From Paraburkholderia phenazinium (GTDB taxonomy: Bacteria > Pseudomonadota > Gammaproteobacteria > Burkholderiales > Burkholderiaceae), in assembly GCF_900142845.1 (NCBI RefSeq), contig NZ_FSRU01000002.1, forward strand, positions 2,418,001-2,482,000: a stretch of DNA of 64,000 nt. Reading direction: 5' to 3'. This document shows positions 28,578-38,110 of the stretch, piece by piece; position 1 is the stretch's first letter; every line of letters starts with the position of its first letter. The position numbers were made by a program, and so were the translations under genes. Under the pieces are notes generated by a model. The model had not been told where the DNA came from, did not search any database, and saw only the letters and a program-made list of their open reading frames with translations.

Positions 28578-29450
28578 GGTGCTGAGCGGCTTGCGCATGC
28601 GGATGGTGTTGAGCAGGCACACGACTGCGGGCAAGCCGTAGCGGTGTTGCACTGACTGCAGATGCGCGGCATGAGTGACGATGCGCAGTGCTACGATCCG
28701 GCCGCCGCTCGTCGATACATCGAGCAGCGCGGCGATTTCGCCTTGGTTCAGCAATGCGATTCCCAACATGCCGTCGATCGACAACAGTTCGGCATGCGTG
28801 GCGCACATCGCGTGCACAGGCGCGTCGCTGACGATCTCCGGCGCGTCGCTAAAGAGACGCACCAGCCCAGCCCGATCCTGTGTTTCCAGCGCCGCCCGCA
28901 GACGTTCGACGAGTCGCGCATGCGCCGCCGGATCGGGCCGCTGCAAAGGCGCGCCCTCACGCTGCAAACGCGTCTTCGCGCGATGCACGATCTGCCTGCA
29001 AGCCGCAGGCGTGCGCTGCAGTATCCTGGCAATCTCCGCATAGTCGCAATCGAAAGCCTCGTGCAATACAAAGGCAGCCCGTTCATCGGGCTTGAGCCGC
29101 TCGAGCAACAGCATCAGTCCATACGACATCTCCGCCGAACGCAGCGCCAATTCCTCCGCCGACGGCGCCAGCTCGTCAAGCCACGGCTCCGGCAACCAGC
29201 CGGCGGCGCGCGCGTTGCGCTCCCGTTGCAGATGACGCAAGCGGTCGATAGCGAGGCGCGCCGTGATGGTAGTCAGCCATGCCAGCGGCGTGCGCACCTG
29301 GCGGGTATCGGCGAGATGCCATTTGAGCCAGACGTCCTGCACCACGTCTTCGGCTTCCGCACGGCTGCCCAGCATGCGGTAGGCCAGCGCAACGAGCCTC
29401 GCTCGGGCGGCCTCGAAGGCGGAGGCCTTGTCGATTCCCTGTTCCGTCAT
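28533..29450 (-). CDS. ECF41-like RNA polymerase sigma factor
   Basis: A 305-residue extracytoplasmic-function sigma factor. Sigma-2 is about 8-75 (LVALAYRMLGSRAEAEDVVQDVWLKW), then the WLPEPW linker motif typical of the ECF41/SigJ group (about 90), sigma-4 about 115-165 (LKPDERAAFVLHEAFDCDYAEIARIL) and a C-terminal SnoaL-like domain that replaces an anti-sigma factor. The start at 29450 has a GGGAG box; a longer frame adds 23 residues without support. ECF41 genes often sit beside carboxymuconolactone decarboxylase or oxidoreductase genes, which are absent here, so the target is unknown. Confidence 0.8.
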   Translation of the reverse strand: MTEQGIDKASAFEAARARLVALAYRMLGSRAEAEDVVQDVWLKWHLADTRQVRTPLAWLTTITARLAIDRLRHLQRERNARAAGWLPEPWLDELAPSAEELALRSAEMSYGLMLLLERLKPDERAAFVLHEAFDCDYAEIARILQRTPAACRQIVHRAKTRLQREGAPLQRPDPAAHARLVERLRAALETQDRAGLVRLFSDAPEIVSDAPVHAMCATHAELLSIDGMLGIALLNQGEIAALLDVSTSGGRIVALRIVTHAAHLQSVQHRYGLPAVVCLLNTIRMRKPLSTSVTVCSDFPVDVDA

Positions 29451-29677
29451 TCGTGATGCTCCCAGAAACGTGAAGAAAGCCACGCGGGCCGAAATCATGA
29501 CTGGCGCGGCAGCTCGCATCCTCTCTACGTAGACGTTTGAACGCCGCCTGGTGTGACAGGCCGGTGCAAATATTTTCCTGTCACACCTCGGCGCGCGCCT
29601 TCGTCATGTGGACAGACACTCGCGCCCACAGCGGCGCCGGGTTGTTGTCCGCTCATCCAACCGCAAACGAGGCGCGC

Positions 29678-30328
29678 ATGCATTCCAGTCCCCCTTCCTT
29701 CACGGGCCTCGGCCTCGTGCCCACCGTCATCGAACAGTCCGGGCGCGGCGAGCGCGCTTACGACATCTTTTCGCGGCTGCTGCGCGAGCGCATTGTGTTT
29801 CTGGTCGGCCCGGTGAACGAGCAGTCCGCGAGCCTGATCGTCGCGCAGTTGCTGTTTCTCGAGTCCGAGAATCCCGACAAGGATATTTCTTTTTATATTA
29901 ACTCGCCGGGCGGCTCGGTCTACGACGGCCTCGCGATCTACGACACGATGCAGTTCATCAAGCCGGAAGTGTCGACGCTCTGCACGGGCTTTGCCGCCAG
30001 CATGGGGACGTTTCTGCTGACCGCCGGCCAGCAGGGCAAGCGCTACGCCCTGCCGAACGCGCGGATCATGATTCATCAGCCCTCGGGCGGCAGCCAGGGC
30101 ACCGCCGCCGATGTCGAGATCCAGGCGCGGGAGGTGCTGTATCAGCGCGAGCGCCTGAACGCGCTGATGGCGCAGCATACCGGGCGCAGCGTCGAGCAGA
30201 TCGTGAAGGACACCGACCGGGACAACTTCATGTCGGCGGCCGATGCGAAGACCTATGGTCTGATTGACGACGTGCTGCTGAGCCGCGACGCGCTGGGGGT
30301 TGTTGAAGCGGACCGCAATATGAGCTGA
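29678..30328 (+). CDS. clpP: ClpP-type serine protease subunit, paralogue
   Basis: A 216-residue ClpP. The catalytic triad is complete: Ser108 in FAASMG, His133 in MIHQP and Asp182 in TDRDNF. The N-terminal region of about 15 residues fits the axial loop that engages ClpA or ClpX. No clpX, clpA, tig or lon gene is adjacent, so this is probably a second ClpP and not the one of the tig-clpP-clpX-lon cluster. The ATG at 29678 is preferred because it matches the family start and follows a weak GAGG. The upstream open frame to 29537 adds no typical sequence. It is divergent from the sigma-factor gene. Confidence 0.85.
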   Translation: MHSSPPSFTGLGLVPTVIEQSGRGERAYDIFSRLLRERIVFLVGPVNEQSASLIVAQLLFLESENPDKDISFYINSPGGSVYDGLAIYDTMQFIKPEVSTLCTGFAASMGTFLLTAGQQGKRYALPNARIMIHQPSGGSQGTAADVEIQAREVLYQRERLNALMAQHTGRSVEQIVKDTDRDNFMSAADAKTYGLIDDVLLSRDALGVVEADRNMS

Positions 30329-30440
30329 GGTTGCAGCATCGCTTCAATGCGGGCGGGAGCTGGGCCGCGGGCGTTGGCGTTGGCGTTGGCCGAGCATTCG
30401 CCAGCGGCGCAGCAGCGCTCACACGCCACACCAGCCGCTT

Positions 30441-31949
30441 TCACCGCTCGTCCTGCACGCGCTGCGCGATCGCCGCGAAATCGCTTTCCTTCATACTCCG
30501 AATGATTTTTTCCTCGGCCTGCAGATCGAGCGAGCGGCTCAGCAACCAGTACACGCCACCGGACACAATCAGCCCAACCAGCCACGCGATATCCACACCG
30601 CCCAGCAGCCGCGCGAAGTAGCCCACGAACACCTCTTTCTGCGCTTCGGCGTCGTACACGTAGAAAAACGGCACCATCGCAGCGAACCCGATCATATACG
30701 CAGCAATCCCACGCATCTGCCAGGCGCCGTACATGCCCTTGGGTGTGAAGAAATGCGGAATCGCGTAACGGCCTTTGCGTACGAAGAAGTAGTCGACCAG
30801 ATTGACCGCCGTCCACGGCACGAGGAAGTAAAGCATCAGCACGAGGAAGGTATTGAGCAGCGCGATGCCGTTGCCTTTGATCGCCAGCACGCAGAACAGC
30901 ACGACCGCGCTGATCGCCATGATCGACATCACACGGGCGCGGCGCGTCGGCTTGACCTTGCGGATCGAATCGACGCCGGTGAGCAGCGTCAACATCGCGC
31001 TATAGGTGTTCAGCGCGATGATCGGCAAGAAGCCCGCCACCGACACCATCACGATCACATGCCCGAGACCCGGCAACATCGACGAACCCACCTGATTCAA
31101 GGCCACCAGCGCATCCTCGGCCTTCAGTTGCTGCGCGAGCCAGGCGCCGAGGCCGATCATCCACGCTCCCGACAGCGACGCGCCGAGGAAGATCGCGGCG
31201 ATCAGCTTGCGGCGGCTGGTGTGCTTCGGCAGGTAGCGGGAGTAGTCGGACACGTACGGCGCATACGAGATGTTGTAGCTGGCGCCGATCGCAAACTGCG
31301 TCGCAAAGGCAATCCAGCTGAAGCCGAGCGCCGGTGCGGGCGCCGCGGCGGTCGTGGCCGAAGCGCTGTGGCCGGCGCCGAACATCAGTGCCAGCGTCAC
31401 CAGCGCATACAGCGGCAACGTCACGATCAGGGCCCACTTGAAGGCCTTGTGCATCAGATCGTGGCCGTAAATGGACAGCAACGCGCCGGCGAGAATCGCC
31501 ACCACGGCGGCCACTGTCGCGTCGAGGCCGAATACGTGTTTGAGGCCGTCGGTAATCAGCGAAACATTGACGACGTTAAACCCCACGAACACGAATAACG
31601 TGGCGAGCAGCGCGAGGATCACGCCGCGATAGCCGAACTGCGCGCGCGACTGGATCATCTGCGGCAGCCCCATCTCCGGACCTTGCGAGCCGTGGAAGGC
31701 CATGAAGACGGTGCCGAACATGATCCCCAGCGCGCCCGCGAGCGTGGTCCACCCGGCCGACAAGCCCATGCCCGGACCGACGAAGCCGATCGAGATCGTG
31801 AAGAAATGGAAATTGCCGAGGAACCAGAACGGCCCCTGGCTGCCGAGGCGCGCATGCCGCTCCGTTTCGGGAATGTAGTCGATCGAGCGACTCTCGACCT
31901 CGATGCCCGCGCCGCCGCCGGCGACGTTGATCGCTTCTGGTTGATTCAT
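30441..31949 (-). CDS. NCS1-family nucleobase/hydantoin-type transporter
   Basis: A 502-residue inner-membrane transporter with about 12 transmembrane helices. Family signs are FGxFFxxxxxxxG-like helix 1 (GNFHFFTISIGFVGPGMGL), MIQSRAQFGYRG in helix 3, and SDYSRYLPKHTSRR between helices 7 and 8. NCS1 proteins import cytosine, uracil, allantoin, hydantoin, purines or thiamine precursors with cations; no catabolic gene is next to it, so the substrate is open. The start at 31949 is near an AGGGGACAGG box. It stands alone in its orientation, facing the ClpP paralogue. Confidence 0.85.
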   Translation of the reverse strand: MNQPEAINVAGGGAGIEVESRSIDYIPETERHARLGSQGPFWFLGNFHFFTISIGFVGPGMGLSAGWTTLAGALGIMFGTVFMAFHGSQGPEMGLPQMIQSRAQFGYRGVILALLATLFVFVGFNVVNVSLITDGLKHVFGLDATVAAVVAILAGALLSIYGHDLMHKAFKWALIVTLPLYALVTLALMFGAGHSASATTAAAPAPALGFSWIAFATQFAIGASYNISYAPYVSDYSRYLPKHTSRRKLIAAIFLGASLSGAWMIGLGAWLAQQLKAEDALVALNQVGSSMLPGLGHVIVMVSVAGFLPIIALNTYSAMLTLLTGVDSIRKVKPTRRARVMSIMAISAVVLFCVLAIKGNGIALLNTFLVLMLYFLVPWTAVNLVDYFFVRKGRYAIPHFFTPKGMYGAWQMRGIAAYMIGFAAMVPFFYVYDAEAQKEVFVGYFARLLGGVDIAWLVGLIVSGGVYWLLSRSLDLQAEEKIIRSMKESDFAAIAQRVQDER

Positions 31950-32321
31950 GGTGAACCTGTCCCCTGCTTGTCCCGCCAACTCTACTCAGTAACACCGCCG
32001 GCCCGTCGCTAGCGGCGAGGGCTGCGGGCGCGCTTTGCTCCGCTTGCATGGATGGCGCCGGATTCTGCAAATCCAGCGACGGGAGTAGTTGTAAGCGGCC
32101 AAAAGTCAGAAATGAATGACAAACTCGGCACGTTTACTTTGATCTGCGGCGATGTATTGCGCCGAGGGTGCGCAGGAGGAGCTGCGGCAACGCCCTCGAA
32201 ATCGAGGGCGTTTTGCTTTGCCGGGAAGTACTCGCGCGCACAAAGCTGTAAACCCGTCGCAGGAGTCGCTATCATGGTCGCGATTCCGTCGAGTTCGACG
32301 GTTGCCTCATTGGAGAAATAC
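31950..32321. other. leader region upstream of the NYN gene, candidate RNA element
   Basis: 372 bases between two divergent genes. The perfect terminator-like hairpin at 32189-32214 lies about 110 bases before the NYN gene start, leaving a possible short transcript or an attenuated leader. An open frame spans the region but has no Shine-Dalgarno or family similarity and ends inside the NYN gene. A promoter could not be picked with confidence. Confidence 0.4.
32189..32214 (+). terminator. hairpin with T-run in the NYN-gene leader
   Basis: An 11-bp perfect stem AACGCCCTCGA / TCGAGGGCGTT with a two-base loop is followed by TTGC. It may end a short upstream transcript or attenuate the NYN gene. 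It is the only structure in the region that looks functional. Confidence 0.6.
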
Positions 32322-33758
32322 ATGGCGTCATCCAACGAAACCATCAGCATGGCGCTGTTCTGCGACTTCGAAAACGTCGCCCTTGGCGTGCGCGACGCGA
32401 AGTTCGAGAAGTTCGACATCAAGCTGGTGCTCGAGCGGCTGCTGCTCAAGGGCAGCATCGTCGTCAAGAAAGCGTACTGCGACTGGGAGCGCTACAAGAG
32501 CTTCAAGGGCACCATGCACGAGGCCAACTTCGAGTTGATCGAAATTCCGCACGTGCGCCAGTCCGGCAAAAATTCGGCGGATATCCGCCTCGTCGTCGAT
32601 GCGCTCGATCTCTGCTACACCAAATCGCACGTCAACACCTTCGTCATCATTAGCGGCGACTCCGACTTCTCGCCGCTCGTCTCCAAGTTGCGCGAAAACG
32701 CCAAGCAGGTGATCGGCGTCGGCGTCCAGCAATCCACGTCCGATCTGCTGATCGCGAACTGCGACGAATTCATTTTCTACGACGACCTCGTGCGCGAAAG
32801 TCAGCGGACCGTCGTGAAGCGCGAGACCGCACGTCCCGCGCAGCAGCCCACGGCCGCCGCCGCCAAACGCGCGCCGAACGAAGAAAAACGCCCCAAGGAA
32901 GACCTGGAGTCGCGCCGCACCAAGGCAGTGGAAATCGCCGTGCAGACTTTCGATGCGCTCGCCTCCGAGCGCGGCGACAGCGGCAAGATCTGGGCCTCGG
33001 TGCTGAAAAACGCCATCAAGCGGCGCAAGCCCGACTTCAACGAAACCTATTACGGCTTTCGCGCCTTCGGCAATCTGCTTGAAGAAGCGCAAGCGCGCGG
33101 CTTGCTCGAATTCGGCCGCGACGAAAAATCCGGCGCGTACGTGTATCGCAGCACGGCCGCCATTGCGACGACCGTCAGTGAATCGGTGAGCGAAGCGGCG
33201 GAGCAGAGCCAGGAGAGCATGGTGGCGGAACCGGCCCAACCGGCGGACGCAGGCCACAAGCATGACACACGCCGTCGCGGCCGAAGCAACCGCAAGACGG
33301 GCCGCGAATTGCCGGCCGAGCCGGTGCGCGCAGAACCGGTGGCTAGCCACGACGAGCCGGAAGCGCTGGCCGAGGAGCCTGAAGTCCAGCGCAATCACGG
33401 CGGCCGCTCTCCTTTTGCGTACGACGAGCCAGTCGAAGAGCAGGAGCAAGCTGCGGCCGAACCCGCGATGTTCACGTTCGATCCGGAACCGTTGCCTGAG
33501 GCGTTGCCGGCTAGCACGCCGGAAACGCCGGCAACGCAGGAGACGCGTCGCACGGGACGTGGCAGCCGCAAGCCCGCAGCCAAGAAAACGAAGAAGGCCG
33601 CGGCGCCAGCGGTTGAAGCAGCGTCGGTCAATGAAGCGCCACAGGAAGCCCCCGCTCAAGCCGCAGCGGAAGAGCCGGCTGCCCGCAAGACCGCGCGCAA
33701 ATCGACGACGCGTAGCCGTCGGCCGCGCAAGACGGCGGCGACCTCGGACGCTGAGTGA
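32322..33758 (+). CDS. NYN-domain (PIN-like nuclease) protein with OST-HTH domain
   Basis: A 478-residue protein. Residues about 8-155 are a NYN domain with acidic active-site residues Asp15 (CDFENVALG), Asp87 (SADIRLVVDALD) and Asp113/115 (SGDSDFSPL), so an RNA nuclease is expected. Residues about 197-277 look like an OST-HTH/LOTUS RNA-binding domain (IWASVLKNAIKRRKPDFNE, then FGNLLEEAQARGLLEF). The last 200 residues are acidic and Ala/Pro-rich, ending in a basic tail (RKTARKSTTRSRRPRKT), probably disordered and RNA-contacting. The ATG at 32322 follows GGAGAAATAC. RNA targets are unknown. Related NYN proteins occur in many Burkholderia. Confidence 0.8.
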   Translation: MASSNETISMALFCDFENVALGVRDAKFEKFDIKLVLERLLLKGSIVVKKAYCDWERYKSFKGTMHEANFELIEIPHVRQSGKNSADIRLVVDALDLCYTKSHVNTFVIISGDSDFSPLVSKLRENAKQVIGVGVQQSTSDLLIANCDEFIFYDDLVRESQRTVVKRETARPAQQPTAAAAKRAPNEEKRPKEDLESRRTKAVEIAVQTFDALASERGDSGKIWASVLKNAIKRRKPDFNETYYGFRAFGNLLEEAQARGLLEFGRDEKSGAYVYRSTAAIATTVSESVSEAAEQSQESMVAEPAQPADAGHKHDTRRRGRSNRKTGRELPAEPVRAEPVASHDEPEALAEEPEVQRNHGGRSPFAYDEPVEEQEQAAAEPAMFTFDPEPLPEALPASTPETPATQETRRTGRGSRKPAAKKTKKAAAPAVEAASVNEAPQEAPAQAAAEEPAARKTARKSTTRSRRPRKTAATSDAE

Positions 33759-33904
33759 TCCTGCGCGTTGGCGGCGCTGCTTCGATGCCGCGCCGCCCAA
33801 TCGAAGCCACACGACCGCAGCACGGGCCGGCTCACACGGCATGAGAGCGCACGCGAAACAACACGTGCGCACGCCTCAAGCGAACCGCCGTTCGACGCGA
33901 CCGC

Positions 33905-35023
33905 TCAGAAGCGATGCGTCATGCCCACCGTCGCCAGAACCTGCTTGGTGTCTGGCTCGCTCACCGTGTCGCCGGGCCAGCTTACCGTCGCGCTGCCGTT
34001 ATTCTTGATGTAGCCGGCGCGAACATAGAAGCTCGTGCGTTTGGAGATCGAATGATCGGCGCCGATCTGGATACCCGGCGCATTGTCATGCGCGCCACGC
34101 ACGCTGCGCTGGACCCCTGCGATCTCGATCGTATCCGCGGCCGTTGCCTGGATCGTCGCGCCCAGCTCGGCGATGCTAAGCGAATGCGCTGTGCCGAGCA
34201 CCGCCGCCAGGGACCGCGCAGACGGGTCCTGCGCACGTTGATACGAGTAGTTGAACTGGAAGTTCACGATCCCCACGCGGTACGCGAGCGCGCCGATGAA
34301 GTGCTCGGTGCCGAGCAGACTCAGCGCAGTCGGCAGACCGGCAATGGTCTCCTGCCCCGGATGCTGATTCACGTAGGCGACGCCCGCATACAGGCCGTAG
34401 CCCGAATAGCTCGCGCCCAGGTTCAGCATATTGCCGGTGGTCGCCGGCACCGGCTGCGTGACGGTGGCCGCGAACGCATACATGCCGTAAAGCTGCAGGC
34501 CGCCCAGGTTCGGCGATTGGTAGAGGATCGAGTTGCTGGCGCGGCCGGAGTCGTACTGTGTCGAGAGCGTTTTCTTGTCGACAGCGAGCACGGCCGCGGA
34601 GAACGGTGACAGGACCTCGTTCGCGCGGTAAGGATCGGTCGGGTACACCACCCGGAAGCTGGGCTCGTACTGGCGGCCCATCGTCAGCGAGCCGTACTTC
34701 GAATCGTTCAGGCCAACCCAGGCTTGCCGGTAGAACAGCGTCGACGTATCGGCGAACAAGGTGCCGTTGTTGATGTTAAAGCCGGTCTCAACGTCGAACT
34801 GCGCGGCGAGGCCACCGCCCAGATCCTCGTTGCCCTTGAGGCCGAACTGCGAGCCGGTGGCGCCGCCACTTCGTTCGGAAAACGAATGATTACCGCCATT
34901 GTCGAGGTATTGGACGAAGGTGTCGGCCACACCGTACAACGTCACACTCGAATCAGCCGCCGCTGCACTGCCTGCGGCAAGCACCAGCGTGGCCCCGCAA
35001 ATACCCTGACTGATCAAACGCAT
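33905..35023 (-). CDS. outer-membrane porin, Burkholderia OmpC type
   Basis: General porin of 363 residues, a 16-stranded trimeric beta-barrel of the outer membrane. The signal peptide (about 22 residues, ending AAAAD) is followed by SSVTLYGVADTFVQYLDNGG, the standard start of Burkholderiaceae porins. LFYRQAWVGLNDSKYGSLTMGRQ is the next conserved part, and the protein ends in Phe (GMTHRF), needed for barrel insertion. The start at 35023 has an AGAGGAGAC box; the frame upstream to 35119 is not coding. The gene stands alone and its pore specificity is unknown. Confidence 0.92.
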   Translation of the reverse strand: MRLISQGICGATLVLAAGSAAAADSSVTLYGVADTFVQYLDNGGNHSFSERSGGATGSQFGLKGNEDLGGGLAAQFDVETGFNINNGTLFADTSTLFYRQAWVGLNDSKYGSLTMGRQYEPSFRVVYPTDPYRANEVLSPFSAAVLAVDKKTLSTQYDSGRASNSILYQSPNLGGLQLYGMYAFAATVTQPVPATTGNMLNLGASYSGYGLYAGVAYVNQHPGQETIAGLPTALSLLGTEHFIGALAYRVGIVNFQFNYSYQRAQDPSARSLAAVLGTAHSLSIAELGATIQATAADTIEIAGVQRSVRGAHDNAPGIQIGADHSISKRTSFYVRAGYIKNNGSATVSWPGDTVSEPDTKQVLATVGMTHRF

Positions 35024-35325
35024 GCATGTCTCCTCTTTTTGATAGCCGCTTGCTGCGGACTTGATTGCATCGCTGCGATACCACCCGACCGCTGTCTCCA
35101 GCACACCGCATGAAGGCAATGTGCGCGATCGTTCTCCCAGATCCTGCGTGCCGGGTCCGGCAAGGGCGCCGAGCAGGGCGGAAAATAGAATGACCGTACC
35201 AATTTGAAGTCAACTGGCGCCATAAAGCCATTGCATTATTTTCATGAGGAGGTTGCGGAATGCGCATGGCAGCGCGGGCCGAGGATGGCCATGCAAAGCG
35301 AGCGGCTTCGTCGCCGCTCGGCGCT

Positions 35326-35360
35326 GAAAAAGCAGAAGGCCCTCGCATTGGAGGGCCTTC
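35326..35360 (-). terminator. rho-independent terminator of sodB
   Basis: Perfect 10-bp stem GAAGGCCCTC / GAGGGCCTTC, six-base loop, with five T on the minus strand next to it; 63 bases after the sodB stop. Confidence 0.85.
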
Positions 35361-35422
35361 ATTGTCACGGCTATTTTCAAACGCTACTGCGGCCCCTCGT
35401 TCAGATGGAGCCGCTTCAAACC

Positions 35423-36001
35423 TTACGCGAAATTCTTCTCGGCAAAAGCCCAGTTCACGATGTTCCAGTACGCTTCGACGAACTTCGGACGAGCATTGCG
35501 ATAGTCGATGTAGTACGCGTGTTCCCACACGTCGATCGTCAGCAGTGCCTTCGCGTCCGTGGTCAGCGGCGTAGCAGCGTTGCTGGTCGACACGAGGTCG
35601 AGCGAGCCGTCTGCCTTCTTCACGAGCCATGCCCAGCCCGAGCCGAACGTGCCGACTGCGGTCTTGGCGAACTCTTCCTTGAACTTGTCGTAGGAGCCCC
35701 ACTTCGCGTTGATCGCGTCGCCGAGCGCGCCCTTCGGTGCGCCGCCACCTTGCGGCGACAGGCTGTTCCAGAAGAACGTGTGATTCCACACTTGTGCAGC
35801 ATTGTTGAAGAGGCCGCCGGTTGCCTTCTTGACGATCTCTTCAAGCGACAGGTTCTCGAACTCCGTGCCCTTGATCAGATTGTTCAGGTTGGTCACATAG
35901 GTCTGGTGATGCTTGCCGTAGTGATACTCAAGCGTCTCTTCCGACATGTTCGGGACGAGGGCGTTTTTTGCAAACGGCAGCGGCGGGAGCGTATGTTCCA
36001 T
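35423..36001 (-). CDS. sodB: superoxide dismutase, Fe type
   Basis: Cytosolic enzyme of 192 residues that turns superoxide into H2O2 and O2. The metal ligands are visible: His in [10 protein letters not shown] (about 27-31), His in [10 protein letters not shown] (about 74), and [13 protein letters not shown] (Asp157 and His161). Glycine and alanine at positions that distinguish Fe from Mn forms agree with an iron-type enzyme by pattern only. The ATG at 36001 has AAGGAAAG six bases upstream. Single gene, with its terminator at 35326-35360. Confidence 0.95.
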   Translation of the reverse strand: MEHTLPPLPFAKNALVPNMSEETLEYHYGKHHQTYVTNLNNLIKGTEFENLSLEEIVKKATGGLFNNAAQVWNHTFFWNSLSPQGGGAPKGALGDAINAKWGSYDKFKEEFAKTAVGTFGSGWAWLVKKADGSLDLVSTSNAATPLTTDAKALLTIDVWEHAYYIDYRNARPKFVEAYWNIVNWAFAEKNFA

Positions 36002-36209
36002 GGTGCTTTCCTTCTATCTGTTTGTGGGGGGTCAGTCTGAGGATAACGCTGTAGAGCACTCGATTGTAGGCGAGTTGGAATAACCCCGCAAACCAACGGA
36101 CTTTATGTCTGGCATGCGCAGAAAACCCGCCCAAATAACGTAATTAGTGCTCGCGCAATGCCCTTGCCACGGTCAAATGTACGACCCGGGCCGGAGCCCG
36201 GGGCACGTA

Positions 36210-37589
36210 TCAGAAGCCGTCCGCCAGACGTGCCTGCACGTCGGCCAGCGTGATGTCGGCAGCGCCTTCGGCAAGATGCACGGTGAGATGCCGCCCGGGC
36301 TTCAGCGAGGCCGGCGCGCGCACCGCACGGCCGTTGTTCGCGTCGAGCAAGGCCGCATAGCCGCGCTCGAGCGTGCGCTGCGGACTCAGCACTTCGAGGC
36401 GCGCGGCGAGCGTCGTCACACGAGCGGTCTGGCGTTCATGCTGGCGCAGCACCGCGTCGTCCAGCCGCTGCGCCAGCGTATTCACTGCGGCGCGATGAGC
36501 GGCGAGGTCCGGACGCCAGCGTTGCCAGCGCATCTGCAGCAGCGAAAACCGCGCTCGGGCATCACGCACCGGACGCGCACCCGCCGAAGCGAGCCGCACG
36601 CTGAGTTGCTGCAGATGCGTGCGTTGCCGCGCGAGCCGCTCGGACGGTGAGACAAGCCGGCGCGCAAGCCAGTCGAGCTGTTGCCCGCGCCGCTCCATCA
36701 TGCGGCCAAAGCCGCGGGCCAAGGTGGCGTGACGGTGATCGAGATCGCGCAGCAACAGCGCGCGTTGCGGACTGACCAGTTCGGCGGCACCGGTGGGCGT
36801 CGGGGCACGGACGTCGGCGGCGAAGTCGGCAATCGTGAAATCGGTTTCGTGACCGACGCCGCTCACCACCGGCACCCGGCTTTCGGCAATCGCGCGCGCC
36901 AGCACTTCTTCGTTGAAGGCCCACAGGTCTTCGATCGAACCACCGCCGCGGCACACGATCAGCACATCGATCTCGCGCCGCGCATTCGCCGTTTCGACCA
37001 TCGCCGCGAGTTTCGCGCTCACGCCCACGCCTTGCACGGGCGCCGGGTAGACGATCACCGGAATATGCGGGGCACGCCGTTGCAGCGTGGTCAGCACGTC
37101 GCGCAACGCGGCGGCCTGCAATGACGTGACAATGCCGATCGAGCGCGGATGGGCGGGCAACGGCCGCTTGCGCTCGGCGGCAAAAAGCCCCTCTGCTTCG
37201 AGTTGCGCCTTGAGTTTCAGAAACGCTTCGTAAAGCCGACCTTGCCCGGTACGGCGCACCGCTTCGACATTGAGCTGCAGTTCGCCGCGCGGCTCATACA
37301 TCGTGACGAGCGCACGCACTTCGATCCGGTCGCCTTCGCGCGGCGTGAACTCGGCGTGCTGCGCGCGGCCGCGAAACATCACGCAACGCATCTGCGCCTG
37401 CGCGTCCTTGATCGAGAAATACCAGTGGCCGCTGGCCGCGCGGGTGAAGTTCGACACTTCCCCCGCCACCCAGACGAGCGGAAACGAGCGTTCGAGCATC
37501 GTGCCAATGGCGCGGTTGAGCGCCGACACCGGCACGACGACGTCGCCGCCGGAGGTGGCCGAGGACGAAAAAGGACTTTCGGAGTTCAT
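36210..37589 (-). CDS. xseA: exodeoxyribonuclease VII large subunit
   Basis: Catalytic subunit of exonuclease VII, which digests single-stranded DNA in both directions during repair. The 459-residue length is usual. The N-terminal OB-fold (about 20-115, with [24 protein letters not shown]) is followed by the catalytic domain with [56 protein letters not shown] and PTPTGAAEL, then a long coiled-coil helix region. The small subunit gene xseB is not adjacent. The start at 37589 has GGAG nearby; the frame upstream of it is not part of the family. Confidence 0.92.
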   Translation of the reverse strand: MNSESPFSSSATSGGDVVVPVSALNRAIGTMLERSFPLVWVAGEVSNFTRAASGHWYFSIKDAQAQMRCVMFRGRAQHAEFTPREGDRIEVRALVTMYEPRGELQLNVEAVRRTGQGRLYEAFLKLKAQLEAEGLFAAERKRPLPAHPRSIGIVTSLQAAALRDVLTTLQRRAPHIPVIVYPAPVQGVGVSAKLAAMVETANARREIDVLIVCRGGGSIEDLWAFNEEVLARAIAESRVPVVSGVGHETDFTIADFAADVRAPTPTGAAELVSPQRALLLRDLDHRHATLARGFGRMMERRGQQLDWLARRLVSPSERLARQRTHLQQLSVRLASAGARPVRDARARFSLLQMRWQRWRPDLAAHRAAVNTLAQRLDDAVLRQHERQTARVTTLAARLEVLSPQRTLERGYAALLDANNGRAVRAPASLKPGRHLTVHLAEGAADITLADVQARLADGF

Positions 37590-38110
37590 GCGAGGAATAG
37601 GGATGACAGGCCGGACAGACGATAGACCGAGCGGCCATCCACGTCCAGCGCGTCGTACCAATTGTTAAAAGTGTCCACATGCCAGGAGAAGCTTTCGGAG
37701 TGCTGTCAAGGGACGCGCGGAGCCCAGTGGCATCGAATCAAGCTGTTGATTTATATAGACTTTATATCCCATTAATACCAATGTATGCCGACAGGAGCCG
37801 CGCAGAACGGCCTTTCCAGCCTCGCCGATACCGGGTTCTCCACAAAGTTATCCACAGGCTGCCGAGACCTCAGTTGCTGCGCCCGCGCGCCCGTGTGCGA
37901 CCCTCGCGACTTGCCGCGCACGACACCCGCACGCTAGAGTGCCGGGTTTAAGGGCATCATGAGCCGCGTGGGGTCGTCTGCTCGCCGCCACGGCTTGCCT
38001 TTCTGTTTTGCTGGTTTTGCCTGGAGAAACGCGTTGGTACTTGCCCCGTGCATCACGTCGTCTTCATCCGAATCGGCGCCGACGTTGCTGCGCACGCCGG
38101 TGTCGGTCGC
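37590..38110. other. intergenic region between xseA and lpxK, no gene seen
   Basis: 521 bases between divergent genes, with an AT-rich patch near 37740-37785. Two DnaA-box-like 9-mers lie close together: TTATCCACA (37848-37856) and TTCTCCACA (37836-37844), probably by chance. No conserved coding frame was recognised. Confidence 0.5.

Noticed and set aside
30371..30390. three GCGTTG units after clpP
   Set aside because: Too short and degenerate to be a meaningful repeat; not in a gene.
37836..37856. two DnaA-box-like 9-mers, possible replication origin
   Set aside because: Only two weak boxes, no dnaA/dnaN/gyrB neighbours and no AT-rich unwinding element of the usual kind.
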